Source of the DNA: Meconema thalassinum
Lineage: Eukaryota > Arthropoda > Insecta > Orthoptera > Tettigoniidae
Direction: 5' to 3'
DNA: 64,000 bases
Assembly: GCA_946902985.2 (NCBI GenBank)
Contig: OX336393.1
Span: 133,886,533-133,950,532 of the forward strand
Shown: positions 31,628-42,438 of the stretch, in pieces
Numbering within the stretch: position 1 is the stretch's first letter
Layout: each line of letters opens with the position of its first letter
The notes under the pieces: model-generated
What the model saw: the letters and a program-made list of their open reading frames with translations, nothing else
Databases searched by the model: none
Told to the model about the DNA's origin: nothing
Made by a program: the position numbers and the translations under genes

Positions 31628-34353
31628 TCTCTACTTAGTATAAAACCAAGTCCCCGATTTGTGTTTGTTACGGGTAAACTCGAGAACCACTGGATGGATT
31701 TTGATGCGGTTTCCACCATTCTGTAAAGGATATCTCGAGGATTATTGCTGTAGAAAATAATTTATTTATGATCAAAGGAAGCCGAGCAGTAACGATTTCA
31801 GTGGAAAAGCCGGAAAAAAACTGGCGTCCGAGCGCTTTGTAAGCTTACGCTGGACAAACCGTTAAAAATATCTCAATACTATCAGTGTAAGAATTGTTCA
31901 GCATAAAAAGTTCTACAAAAAAGTCCGCGAGAGCATATGTCTATCCTCAATACATCGCCCACTATAAGTATTTTTACGTTTTAATTTCTTCCAAACATGT
32001 CCATTCAACTACTGAGGTGACAGAGTACGAGCTAGCTAAGGGCGAGTCTATCATCTCTGTTACAGCCTAGCTAGCGGGCGAACCTATTGCCCCAGATAGA
32101 AACCAGCAGCAAACCGTCCAGTCGTGTTGAGTTAATACTCCTGAGAAGGGTGGTTGTATTTGGAGTTTCTCTGGAAGTGTAACTCGGGCTTTCTTCATTT
32201 CGCCTGTGAAACACAGTCAAGATTGGACGGAAGGGGGATTTGTGTTTCATTCACCTCGCCATTCCCTGGAAGTGCAAGTCTCATTTCGCCCGTGAACTTT
32301 TCGTTCCGCAAAATTCACAGTCAATTTAGATTGGACGGAAGGAGGATTATATTATATTAAATTATACTGATTGGCGTATAATCTCTACTTAGTATAAAAC
32401 AAAGTCCCCGATTCTTGGATGTTACGGGTAAACTCGAGAACCACTTGATGCAGTTTCATGCGGTTTTACCAAGTCCCCGATTTGTGTTTGTTACGGGTAA
32501 ACTCGAGAACCACTGGATGGATTTTGATACGGTTTCCACCATTCTGTAAAGGATACCTCGAGGATTATTTCTGTAGAAAATAATTTATTTATGATCAAAG
32601 GAAGCCGAGCAGTAACGATTTCAGTGGAAAAGCCGGAAAAGAAACTGGCGTCCGAGCGCTTTGTAAGCTTACGCTGGACAAACCGTTAAAAATATCTCAA
32701 TACTATGAGTGTAAGAATTGTTCAGCATGAAAAGTTCTACAAAAAAAAAGTCCACGAGGGCATATGTCTATCCTCAATACATCGCCCACTATAAGTATTT
32801 TTACGTTTTAATTTCTTCCAAACATGTCCATTCAACTACTGAGGTGACAGAGTACGAGCTAGCTAAGGGCGAGTCTATCATCTCTGTTACAGCCTAGCTA
32901 GCGGGCGAACCTATTGCCCCAGATAGAAGCCAGCAGCAAACCGTCCAGTCGTGTTGAGTTAATACTCCTGAGAAGGGTGGTTGTATTTGGAGTTTCCCTG
33001 GAAGTGTAACTCGGGTTTTCTTCATTTCGCCTGTGAAACACAGTCAAGTTAAGATTGGACGGAAGGGGGATTTGTGTTTCATTCACCTCGCCATTCCCTG
33101 GAAGTGCAAGTCTCATTTCGCCCGTGAACTTTTCGTTCCGCAAAATTCACAGTCAATTTAGATTGGACGGAAGGAGGATTATATTATATTAAATTATACT
33201 GATTGGCGTATAATCTCCACTTAGTATAAAACAAAGTCCCCGATTCTTGGATGTTACGGGTAAACTCGAGAACCACTCGATGGAGTTTCATGTGGTTTTA
33301 CCAAGTCCCCGATTTGTGTTTGTTACGGGTAAACTCGAGAACCACAGGATGGATTTTGATGCGGTTTCCACTATTCTGTAAAGGATATCTCGAGGATGAT
33401 TTCTGTAGAAAATAATTTATTTATGATCAAAGGCCTCCTTAACCCCTAAAATAAGGGTTGATTCAGGCCCTCCGCCCCGTCAGTTGGGCAACCGACCAAA
33501 GCCTCTATTACCTTTCTCAATCATTTAACTCTTGGCAAGATTCATTTCATCATGTGGCGCTGCCGTAATGGATAGCGTTCCAGTGCGAAGGGCCGGTAGT
33601 CCCGGGTTCGATTCCGGGTTTGGGAAAATCATGTTTTTAAATGTTATTTGTCGTATTGTAGTCACATAATACAGTCTGGTGCTACGTCAGAGAAGACAGT
33701 ACAAATTCGACAAATAACATTAAAAAAAAGGGATTTGCCCAAGCCCGGAATCGACATCGGGATTACCGGCAACGCTATCTATTACGCCAGCGCCACACGG
33801 TGAAATGAATCTTGCCAAGAGTTAAAGGATTGAAAAATGTAATAGAAGCTTGGGTCGGTTGCCCAACTGACAGGGTGCAGGGCCTGAATCAACCCTTATT
33901 TTATGGGTTAAGGAGGCCGCTCTGACCCCAAGTTCCCTATCTCAAATTACTTCTATACCCGTCCCCTACACGACCTATCATTCTCCAAAGGTACATAAAA
34001 GACACCCTGTATACTATGAGTGTACGAATTGTTCAGCAAGAGAAATTCTACGAAGAAGTCCGGGTCAGCATATTTCTAAGTTAATACATCGCCCAATATA
34101 AGTGTTTTGACGTTTTCATTTCTTCCAACAATCTCTCTTCAGTGGAAATTTAAATTACTAGCTTCGGCCGACATCAAACTGTCGCTTCTTGTCGAGTTAC
34201 GACTTCAGAGAAGAGTAATCTATACCTGTTTGGAGTTTCGCTGTTCACCTCAGCTTTTCTGAATTGCGTCTGGGGTCTGCCGTCCTTGGGCCTTTTAAGC
34301 TTACGCTGGGGAAACCGTTAAAGGTACCGGGCGAAGCCGTGGCGGGTTGCTAG
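31628..34353 (+). mobile_element. Helitron built of tandem units
   Basis: Starts TCTCTACTTAGTATAAAAC after a host A (31627). Ends GGTACCGGGCGAAGCCGTGG...GGGTTGCTAG before a host T (34354): 5' TC, 3' CTAG, A|T site, and a 3' end resembling that of the Helitron at 23.0 kb. It consists of consecutive units starting at 31628 (755 bp), 32382 (832 bp) and 33214, each beginning TCTC(T/C)ACTTAGTATAAAAC and containing GGGTAAACTCGAGAACCAC. Units 1 and 2 are almost identical. Units 2 and 3 carry an extra ~75-bp copy of the start. The third is interrupted by a foldback element. No helicase ORF. Confidence 0.8.
33432..33918. mobile_element. Foldback element with tRNA-like promoters in both arms
   Basis: Outer ends GGCCTCCTTAACCC and GGGTTAAGGAGGCC are inverted. 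Arms of ~220 bp pair across a ~46-nt spacer (33653-33698). Each arm contains a tRNA-like region: left (plus strand) TGGCGCTGCCGTAATGGATA with GGGTTCGATTCCGGG; right (minus strand) TGGCGCTGGCGTAATAGATA with a decayed B box ATGTCGATTCCGGGC. The arms differ by roughly one base in ten. It interrupts the third Helitron unit. Confidence 0.85.
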
Positions 34354-34354
34354 T

Positions 34355-34770
34355 TTAATATAAAATCGAGACATTTAAGAGTCCCGAGAATGTTTTTTTC
34401 CTGGACACTAAGAAAGAAACGCCAAAAGCAGCTTATTATAATTGTTTATTAGTATTGCAATATACACAAACTATGATGTTAATGGAAGTTAAGAAGTATG
34501 TGACATGGCGATGGCAGTGTACCCAGTACAAGGTAGTTTGCCCTCCGGTCTTCATTTAGAGTTTGACCGCATGGAGCGCCATCAGCTGGTCATTAGTGAG
34601 CAATAGAGTTCATGCGGCCTTGGCATAATTACCCTTAGTTGGCTCCACAGTGGACGAGAGGTGTAGGGGGCGCCTCAGGCTAGATTGAGTATCTGGCGAT
34701 TGGCGTTCGGAGATATGAGGTTTGAATCCCAGCACTGTTAGTGATAACCCTGATTATGTTTTTACAGATA
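34355..34770. other. Unassigned sequence between Helitron and RTE
   Basis: No gene. A weak B-box-like GAGGTTTGAATCCCAGCA near 34716 hints at a decayed SINE, which I cannot confirm. Confidence 0.35.
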
Positions 34771-34780
34771 TTTCAATGCT

Positions 34781-35393
34781 GTTGTTGTTTGAGTCTTCAG
34801 TCTTTTGACTGGTTTGATGCAGCTCCCCATCCCTCCCTGTCCTGAGCTAATCGTTTCATCTCTAAATAACTATCACACCCTACATCCGAGGCAATCTCTT
34901 TATCATATTCTAACCTTGGTCTACCCCTACAGTTCTAGTCCTCGACCCTTCCTTTCAAAACTAAGCTTGCTATTCCTGGGTGTCTTAGTATGTTTCCCAC
35001 CAACTTATCTCTTCTCTTCAATAGCAGTCGCCAGAAACATCTCTCCTCTCCCACTCATCTTAATACCTTTTCGTTTGTAACCCTATCTACCCATATGATT
35101 GTCATCATTCTCCTGTAACACCACATTTCAAACTCTTCAATTCTCCTCTTTTCTGCTGCACCAATAGTCCAAGTTTCACTTCCATAGAGTACCATGCTCC
35201 AGACAAAGGCTCTCAAAAATGACTTCCTAATACCTAAATCTAAATTTGATGTCAACAGATTCCTTTTTTGTAGAAATGCTTTCCTTGCCTGAGCCAACCT
35301 ACTTTTTATATCCTCTTTGCTTCGTCCATCACTGGTTATTTTGCTTCCTAAGTAACAGAAGTCTCCTACTTCTTTAAAATATTTACCTGCATG
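34781..35393 (-). mobile_element. 5'-truncated RTE copy with 10-bp target duplication
   Basis: Minus strand, same family as 15285-18925. Codes for KEVGDFCYLGSKITSDGRSK, LAQARKAFLQKRNLLTSN, VWSMVLYGSETWTIG and WVDRVTNEKVLR, and ends GACTCAAACAACAACA. TTTCAATGCT flanks it at 34771-34780 and 35394-35403. The 5' end is cut inside the RT C-terminal region. This copy gives the uninterrupted sequence used to define the foldback insertion at 18.1-18.4 kb. Confidence 0.9.
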
Positions 35394-35600
35394 TTTCAAT
35401 GCTCACTTCTGACAAATGCCTTCAAGTCTCAGGGCACCTACAGCTACACACACCACCTCAGCCATGACAATAACGCAAGTTATCAGACAAATAACATACA
35501 CAAGTCCACCGGACAAAATATCAGTGATATCCCAAGTTCATCATTTAAGCAACAACAACTTAGAATTGTGCTAATTGGGTAATAATTTGTCCAGTCACTG

Positions 35601-37015
35601 TGTAATGTTTTCTACAGCCCTCACTTTGAGCGACAAGTGTAACGTTTTGCTAGCCCCTAACTGTTGGGAGATAAATGTAACTGTTTACCTTTGCCTAAGC
35701 TATGTTGTTTTAATGGGCGCCAAGACTTCAACGCAATGCTGAAATCTAAATTTGTATTTAACAACGTCTAGCTCTGGTAGAACACCTTCAAGAATCTAAT
35801 CACTCAGATCGTGGTATGATTTGATCATTAACCCAACAAACAATTGTATCAGGAGAAGGAATTGGTCTATATCTAATGCTACCTACTGAAAGCAAAGATT
35901 GCATTGTAAAAGAAATGAATTTATTATATAAAACAAGTATAGCAAAATTAATAATAATAATAAGTTTAAAATTTAAATTGGAGCGTTGCGATTTTAATAT
36001 TACCGATAGAAAATTACGTGAAAACGGAGTCTGATAAATTGATTTTACTCTTATTTCCAAGCTATGAAGTTACTGAAATATGAAATGTAAAACAAAGAGA
36101 AATGAGAGATTGCGTATTTCTGCGTCATTTGCGCTTACCACTGGAAATTGCCAAAGCATTTCCCTCGTACTGGATGATGCTGTGAGCTTCCCACAGTCTC
36201 CTGGACGTCGCCATCTTCTTCGTTATTTGATGATATTCTGGTAGATTAGATAATTCTATGGTCCGTACATCGGACCCAAACACTCGTTTAACCACACTGG
36301 TTAAGTTTTACAAAAGTTAGTCCTCCACTCCACGGAACATCGGAGCGACTCCCGCGAGAACCATACTCGTTAAGTTCTACACAGATAGTCCCCCACTCCA
36401 CGGAACATCGGAGCGACTCCCGCGTATAACCACACTCGGCAAGAACTACACAGATTGTCCTCGTTTCACGGCGCGTCGAACGATATATCCACACGTTGGC
36501 TCCCCCACCATGGTACCGTCTTCCAGCTTACGTTGTCTCCACTGATTGGCTGAGCACGCCGCTACTTCCCCTCCTCTGGTTCATTACACACGGCGGGAAG
36601 GAGAAGTCGTTTTCCGTTCCAACAATTCGCCTTTTCCTGACGCTGCGACCCGCTTGCGTAATACTTCCCGACAAGATTAAGCTTGTATTTGAATTCCCAG
36701 TGAGTCACGTCTCTCGATATACCCTAACTGACGAAACTCCGTAAATTTCCATAATCAGATAATTTTCTATGATATTGTCGTTCGTAATAATTTGCTTGAT
36801 AGCGTTTTCTAAGACATAGAAAACCTATCTGTATGCTTATAATTTTTATAAAATGCTCCAAAAATATCTTAATAATAATTATAATAAATTAATAATAATA
36901 ATAAATTAACATGAAAAATTCTCTTGGCTGAACAATTTGCCGCGTAAATAAATATAGAATGGCTTCCTACTGACTTATGCCAGTTGCATAAAAAACCCTC
37001 GAAAAACACGTTACA
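35601..37015 (-). repeat. 3' LTR of the Gypsy element
   Basis: 1415 bp, TGTAATGTTTTCTACAGCCC ... CACGTTACA. It matches the right LTR throughout, apart from one ATA triplet difference in an ATA tract and scattered substitutions. No clear purine tract adjoins its inner edge at 37016. Confidence 0.95.
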
Positions 37016-38077
37016 TATTCGCCTCGGATTATCGGATGATTTACCGTGACGACGGTCCATTATCCGATTATCCCAGACACGTTAATAAACCCCATCCAAA
37101 ATACATATTACATAAATGAAATTACAGATATATACACTCATAATTTTTCTTCACGCACTTTGCGTCAAAGTTTGTTGTCACTATGGATTGCACTTTGCAA
37201 CCAGTCCAATGTTTTACATATAGAATAGTGTTCCACGGATATTTCCGCCTCTCAAATTTCTCTATGTTGGAGAAATAGACATAATTAATGTGTGAGCACT
37301 ATGTAATTATGATGTCATATCACACGCATTGAAGGTGTTCTGATATATTTATATCACCATAGAACTTCCTAATTTCACTGGAGGTCCCCTCCTTATGGTG
37401 ACATTTAATCTCACTTATCACTGACCACACGATCACACTATTGTGGCAGCGCCTCGTGACCATAATACTTGATCTCTCTTTATAAAAGATGAAATTAATA
37501 TTGACTTCTGAAAATAAAAGAGTAAATGCGCATTACATATAACACCAAATATTTCTGTGCCGTAATCGCCCTGTCTTGTTAAGTTCCCGTACACCATATT
37601 CTACTTAATACTAGTTCTCAACACAGATCATTTCTCCTCACACAAATAATACCATTGTACAAATTACCTTAAATTACACACTTACAAATCTTACATGGCG
37701 AGGCCGTAAACAGAAATCACGTGTGCTGATATGTATGAGTTTCATGAAGGACTGTCTCGCATTCTGATGGCCCATCTTTTGCCTCGTGGACGCCTTAAGC
37801 AAAAATACCCTGTTCAAGCGCTCACCCATCTCTTGGAGGCAAATGGGAATTCACCAGCGCTACCAAATTCTGGCCTTGGTGTATCGAGACATTTTAGTGC
37901 TCAAGAGCATCCGACAATCCCGTCATATTTCCCTGTACCTTAAAAACTCTCATTTACTTACATACTACCCCCCTGTGTGACTTCTGATACGCCTGCCTGG
38001 AAGACCAGATCCTCCCACGCACCAAATACCACACTTACTCATTTGATAGGCTGGCTCGCCAGCTAAACACACTCACT
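37016..38077 (-). other. Region between pol and the 3' LTR
   Basis: About 1.06 kb on the 3' side of pol. The longest frames (~70 codons, plus strand) show no domain. I see no env-like signal peptide or membrane-rich frame on the minus strand. It may be a 3' untranslated region or contain decayed sequence. Confidence 0.5.
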
Positions 38078-40283
38078 TTATGACACATATTTTCGTAGAC
38101 TATGTATATTATACGTCCCGTATAATCTGTTTCCCTCACTATTCTCCAGCACATATGCTGTTTTCCCAATACGTTTGGAAACTATAAATGTTTCTGTGTC
38201 ACCTGCTTCCAACCTCGCAAGTGGCTCCCTTAAATGAACGTCATCACGTTGCTCTACCTAGCATATTTCTCAGTGTCTGTAACGATGCCCTGTTTCTACT
38301 GTCCACACATGCACATATTAAAATACCGTCCTCTGCTTTAACTACAGGATAATCCCTACATAAATTAGTGTCCCTTGATAGCATGTCTGCAAGAATGTTA
38401 TCTTTACCTTTAATATATTTTACTGTGAATTCGTATTCCTGCAGAGCAAGAATCCACCTACTAACTCTGTTAGAACTGAGTTTACAAGTTCTCATATAGA
38501 GTAGTGCATGGTGATCTGTATGGATCTCAAATTTCCCCCCTACTAAATACATTCTAAATTTCCCTAAACTGAAAACAATACCTAAAAGCTCTAACTCAGT
38601 AATCGTGTATCTTTACTCTGCTGCTGTCAGTCCTCACGAGGCTAAAGATACAATGCACAGATTACCCTCATCATCTTTCTGACATAATACTCCACCAATG
38701 CCTATATGTGAAGCATCTGTCATAACCACATATTCCTTATCTTTTAACGGATATTTCAGCACTACAGCTTTCTCAAAACCTTCCTTCAGCGCTCTAAAAG
38801 CCTGATCATGCTTGGACTCCCATCTCCACCGAGTCCCACTTTTAAGCAATTCCCTGAATGGTTCTACCAACCCTGAGTATTTAAGAACGAACCTCCTGAA
38901 AAAGTTGCAAATTCCCAGGTAAGTTTTTAACTGTTTAACATTCTGTGGCACCTCTGCGTTAAGTATCTTATTAACCCTACTTTCCTCTTGTGTCACACCT
39001 CTACTTGACACTCTATGACCTAAAAATGTCACTTCTGACTGACAGAATGACGACTTAGACAGCTTCAAAGTGAACCCTGCCTGATCTAACTTCTGAAAAA
39101 CTATATCTAAATGACGTAGATGCTCCTCAAAACTGCGTGAACTAATTACCATATCATCTATGTAAATGGTTACAAACTCTCCTGTGTCATTCCCTAATGC
39201 GATGTTTAAAGCCCTAATTAAAGCTGCTGAACTACTCTTTAACCCATAAGGTGTTCTACAAAATTGATAAAGGTTATATTTATGACTAAAAGCTGTAAAT
39301 GGTCTATCTTCGTACATAAGTGGCACTTGCCAAAAACTGGAACTCAAATCTACACAAGTGAAATACTTCTTCCCCTCAAATGTTTGCATTAATTCTTCTA
39401 TTGACATAGATTTCAGCTGATCTGAACTAACTCTACTGTTAACCAAACGAGCGTCTAAACAAATACGAACTGTGCCGTCGGTTTTGGGTACCGTGATCAA
39501 AGAATTAACATACGGACTGTTAGAGTGCTCAATAATCCCATCTTCAAGCATCTGGTTAATTTGTGCCTCAACTGCACTCTCATAAGCGAAAGGTACAGGA
39601 TATCTATGTCCTGTGAATACTGACCTATCAATAACGTTCAATGAATGGGTATAGCAATTGGCCATACCAATGCGATCCTCAAAAACTCTCCTATTACACC
39701 ATAACACATCATAGAGCCGAACACATTGTTCCACCTCTATATTTCCCTGAAATGCAGCATCACGTAACGAGTCCTCTAGACTTCCGTTCGTAATCACACT
39801 GCCCACAAAACATGGAGAACCCTGCTCTACGGCTGGCGATATCTCATTTAAAGTACAAATCACACCTACAATACTACTCCTCTGAATATGGTCATTGAAC
39901 GCTACTTCTACTTCAGAATCTCCCCATTTAAATTTCAAACTCCCTACATCATAACATAAGTTACCCGACACTCTACTTAGCCACTCTGAACCCAAGATAA
40001 CACTGAATACTAAATTTGGAATTACAAGACAAATCTGCTTCTCTACATGATTATTAATTTTAATGTCTACTAAAACTTGCTTAGAAATTACTTTAGACCT
40101 CTTCCCAACAGCTGTGATAACAAAAGTGCTTTTAATTGGCATCTCCTCAAAATTTACTCCAGTTCCTTTCATTTTATCATAAAATGCACTACTTATGCAA
40201 CTCTTCATACAACCACTATCAATTAAAACATCTGTGTACGCCTCGGACACGTTAAATTTAACTATGGGGCTCTTACTAACCAC
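38078..40283 (-). pseudogene. pol: Gypsy pol (protease, RT, RNase H; integrase mostly deleted)
   Basis: Replication polyprotein. Protease: VLIDSGCMKSCIS (DSG active site, residues ~19-31). RT: TVRICLDARLVNS, FTCVDLSSSFWQVPL, TPYGLKSSSAALIRAL, catalytic VTIYIDDMVIS and FLGHRVSSRGV. RNase H: YVVMTDASHIGIGGVL, then, beyond two in-frame stops (TGA at 38634-38636 and TAA seven codons later), TITELELLGIVF and IHTDHHALLYM, then VKYIKGKDNILADMLSR. After the end of the RNase H connection near 38244, sequence jumps to an integrase C-terminus (GKTAYVLENSEGNRL, GTYNIHSLRKYV, stop at 38078-38080) in another frame. The HHCC zinc region and D,D-35-E core are absent. The frame is open upstream of the first Met towards gag, so the true start may be by frameshift. 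Confidence 0.9.
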
Positions 40284-40399
40284 TTCCTGAATAATACCTT
40301 CATCATTTAGTTCATGTAATAATTCATTTCTTACATTTAGATCATAGGGTTCCTGTATAATTGTATGGACAGGGCATGCTACAGACTGAGATTCTGACC

Positions 40400-42327
40400 T
40401 TACTTCACAGCCTGGTTCGCGTTTAAAGAACCGCTACAGCTGGCCGTAGTACTACTAACCACTGAACTGGTCTGGTTGTTCTGGGCTGTGTTGTCATTGT
40501 TTGGCTGTATATTACTACCACTAGGCTGTCCTCTTCCTTGACCCCTATTCTGGTTGTAATTATTGTCATTATAATTTCTCCCTTGATTTCCCCTGAAATC
40601 ATTGTTTCTACCTTGATTTCCCCTGTAATAATTGTTCCTCCCTTGATTTCCCCTGAAATCATTGTTCCACCCTTGATTTCCCCTGAAATCATTGTTCCTC
40701 CCTTGATACTGATTACCATAGCCATTTCCTCTGTTCTGATTTAGCTGATTATTATTATTTCTATTTTGAGTGTTGGCCCCTTCGCCACCGTTTCCTTGAA
40801 CTTCTTGATGCCTGGCTTCATTAGGTCTATTATTATTATTACCCTGGTTCCGATTGAAATTGTCCTCATGACCCCCTCTCCCTAGTGCATCAAAAAATGT
40901 GCTTAACAAATTTTCTACTTGTGATATAGTCTTTACATTATGGATACAAGCAGCCTCCTTGATCCTATAGGGAAAGTGCCTAAGTAGCAACCTTACCACA
41001 TCACTTTCCTCCTTCAAGCCATCCAGATATTTACACACTAATACCTGCCCTAAAAAGTATTCGGTCATGGTGGAGCTTCCTTTAGGGTTATATTTACCAC
41101 ACACTACTCCCTCACGATGCTGCGACTGAATGACCTCATTCCAGAACTTTTCACAGAATTTCATTTTAAAATCATTAATATCAGTAAACTTGTCTCTGTA
41201 GACAGCAAACCAATTCCTCGTTTCCCCCACAAACACTTGTTCTAAAATTTCAACTACCTGGCACCACTCAATACTACCATTTTCCAACCTCTCCCCGAAT
41301 TTATTTTCTATAGTGTTCATGAACTCCATTGGGCACCCCTGTCGATTGCTGAACTTACCCAGTTCTACCTCCCTGTGTGTGCTATTCACAAAAACTGGCC
41401 TATTCTGACTATTTTCTTGCCTGATCCTAGCTTTTAATTTTAATTCTAATTCTGCGATTTTCTCCTCAGCCTTCCTCTCAATACTGTTTACTGTTAATTT
41501 AATGTTTCCTTCTGATTCTTCTCCTTTATCATATAGCTTTTCTTGTTTCTCCTCAATCTTGCTAATGCTCTCTCTATTACTCTCTCTTAAACCATTTACT
41601 TCTGCAACTATTTGTGATTGAACTTTCTCAATTCTACCCCCCAGCTGTTCCTTAACCTCTTTAGTAGCTACCTGAATTTTGTCAATTTCTCCCCCCAATT
41701 GCTTTTTGACCTGCTGTGTTTCCAGTTGCACTAGTTCTTTTAAATTTTCAGCCTGTGTACTGATTCTAATTTCCAACTCCTCCTGTACTTTTCCTAATTT
41801 TCTGTCTACATCTGCAATAATCTCTTTAGCCTTTTCTTCCATCACCCCCCTGATCTCACCTCTAATCAGTTCGAATTTGTCACTCATTTCCCTACTGTTT
41901 TGTTCTAATTTAGCATTTAAAGTTTCAGTACTCTCTCTATTTACCTTACTGTTTTGTTCTAATCTGGCGTTTAAAGTTTCATTACTCTCTCTATTTTCCC
42001 TACTGTTTTGTTCTAATTTAGCATTTAAGGCATCTGTACTTTCTTTATTTTCCCTACTGTTTTGTTCTAATTTAGCGTTGTTTTTTCTAATTTTGCATTA
42101 TTCTGTTCTAATTTTGCATTTAAGGCATCACTACTAACTTTGTTCTGATACATGAACTCGAGAAGTAAAGTTTTTAATTCTGGTTGGCCGCCTACACTCC
42201 CTGTTTCAGTATCGGGATTTACCTCCGCTACCCCGGTACTACCATCACTCGACATACTGCTCGTATCATCACTCTCCCGTTGATGACCACTACGTAACCT
42301 CATCTGTCTTTCTTTCTCATCCCCCAT
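40400..42327 (-). pseudogene. gag: Gypsy gag, one frameshift
   Basis: Capsid-like structural protein. The probable start is MGDEKERQMRLRSG at 42327. The first frame stops near 42067; the sequence continues one frame over after an A-rich run (42078-42086), consistent with a small indel. The N-terminal third is a predicted coiled coil built of 18-residue repeats (NAKLEQNSRENKES-type, four copies, plus strand 41880-42090) and a long Glu/Lys/Gln helix. A middle region (ELGKFSNRQGCPMEFM, NWFAVYRDKFTDINDFKMKF, LGQVLVCKYLDGL) looks like a retrotransposon capsid. The C-terminus is Asn/Gly/Arg/Gln-rich with RGNQGRNNDF repeats and no CCHC knuckle visible. Pol follows in a different frame. Confidence 0.85.
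40568..40735 (-). repeat. 30-bp tandem repeat in gag
   Basis: Encodes five tandem RGNQG(R/W)NN(D/Y)(F/Y) units. On the plus strand it reads CCCTTGATTTCCCCTGAAAT repeatedly. It provides basic, Gly/Asn-rich sequence where most Gypsy gags have a zinc knuckle. Confidence 0.9.
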
Positions 42328-42420
42328 AATGATATACACTGATACAGACAAATAACCCCCAAAATACAGGCACAGAAATATATACCCTTCTCCTTCCACA
42401 AATGTTATTAGGTTTTCATT

Positions 42421-42436
42421 CCCACGTTGGGCGCCA
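42421..42436 (-). other. Primer binding site, tRNA-Lys type
   Basis: The minus strand reads TGGCGCCCAACGTGGG two bases inside the 5' LTR. This is complementary to the 3' end of insect tRNA-Lys(CUU) (…CCCACGTTGGGCGCCA), known from Drosophila tRNA-Lys. It fixes the direction of the element. Confidence 0.85.
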
Positions 42437-42438
42437 AA

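Noticed and set aside
33553..33620. tRNA gene candidate (A and B boxes, GGGTTCGATTCCGGG)
   Set aside because: No cloverleaf with a sensible anticodon arm and acceptor pairing, and it is embedded in an inverted repeat with a decayed twin; it is a tRNA-derived repeat.
37731..37980. Possible env remnant next to the Gypsy 3' LTR
   Set aside because: The frame is on the opposite strand to gag/pol, is short, and has no signal peptide or transmembrane segment.
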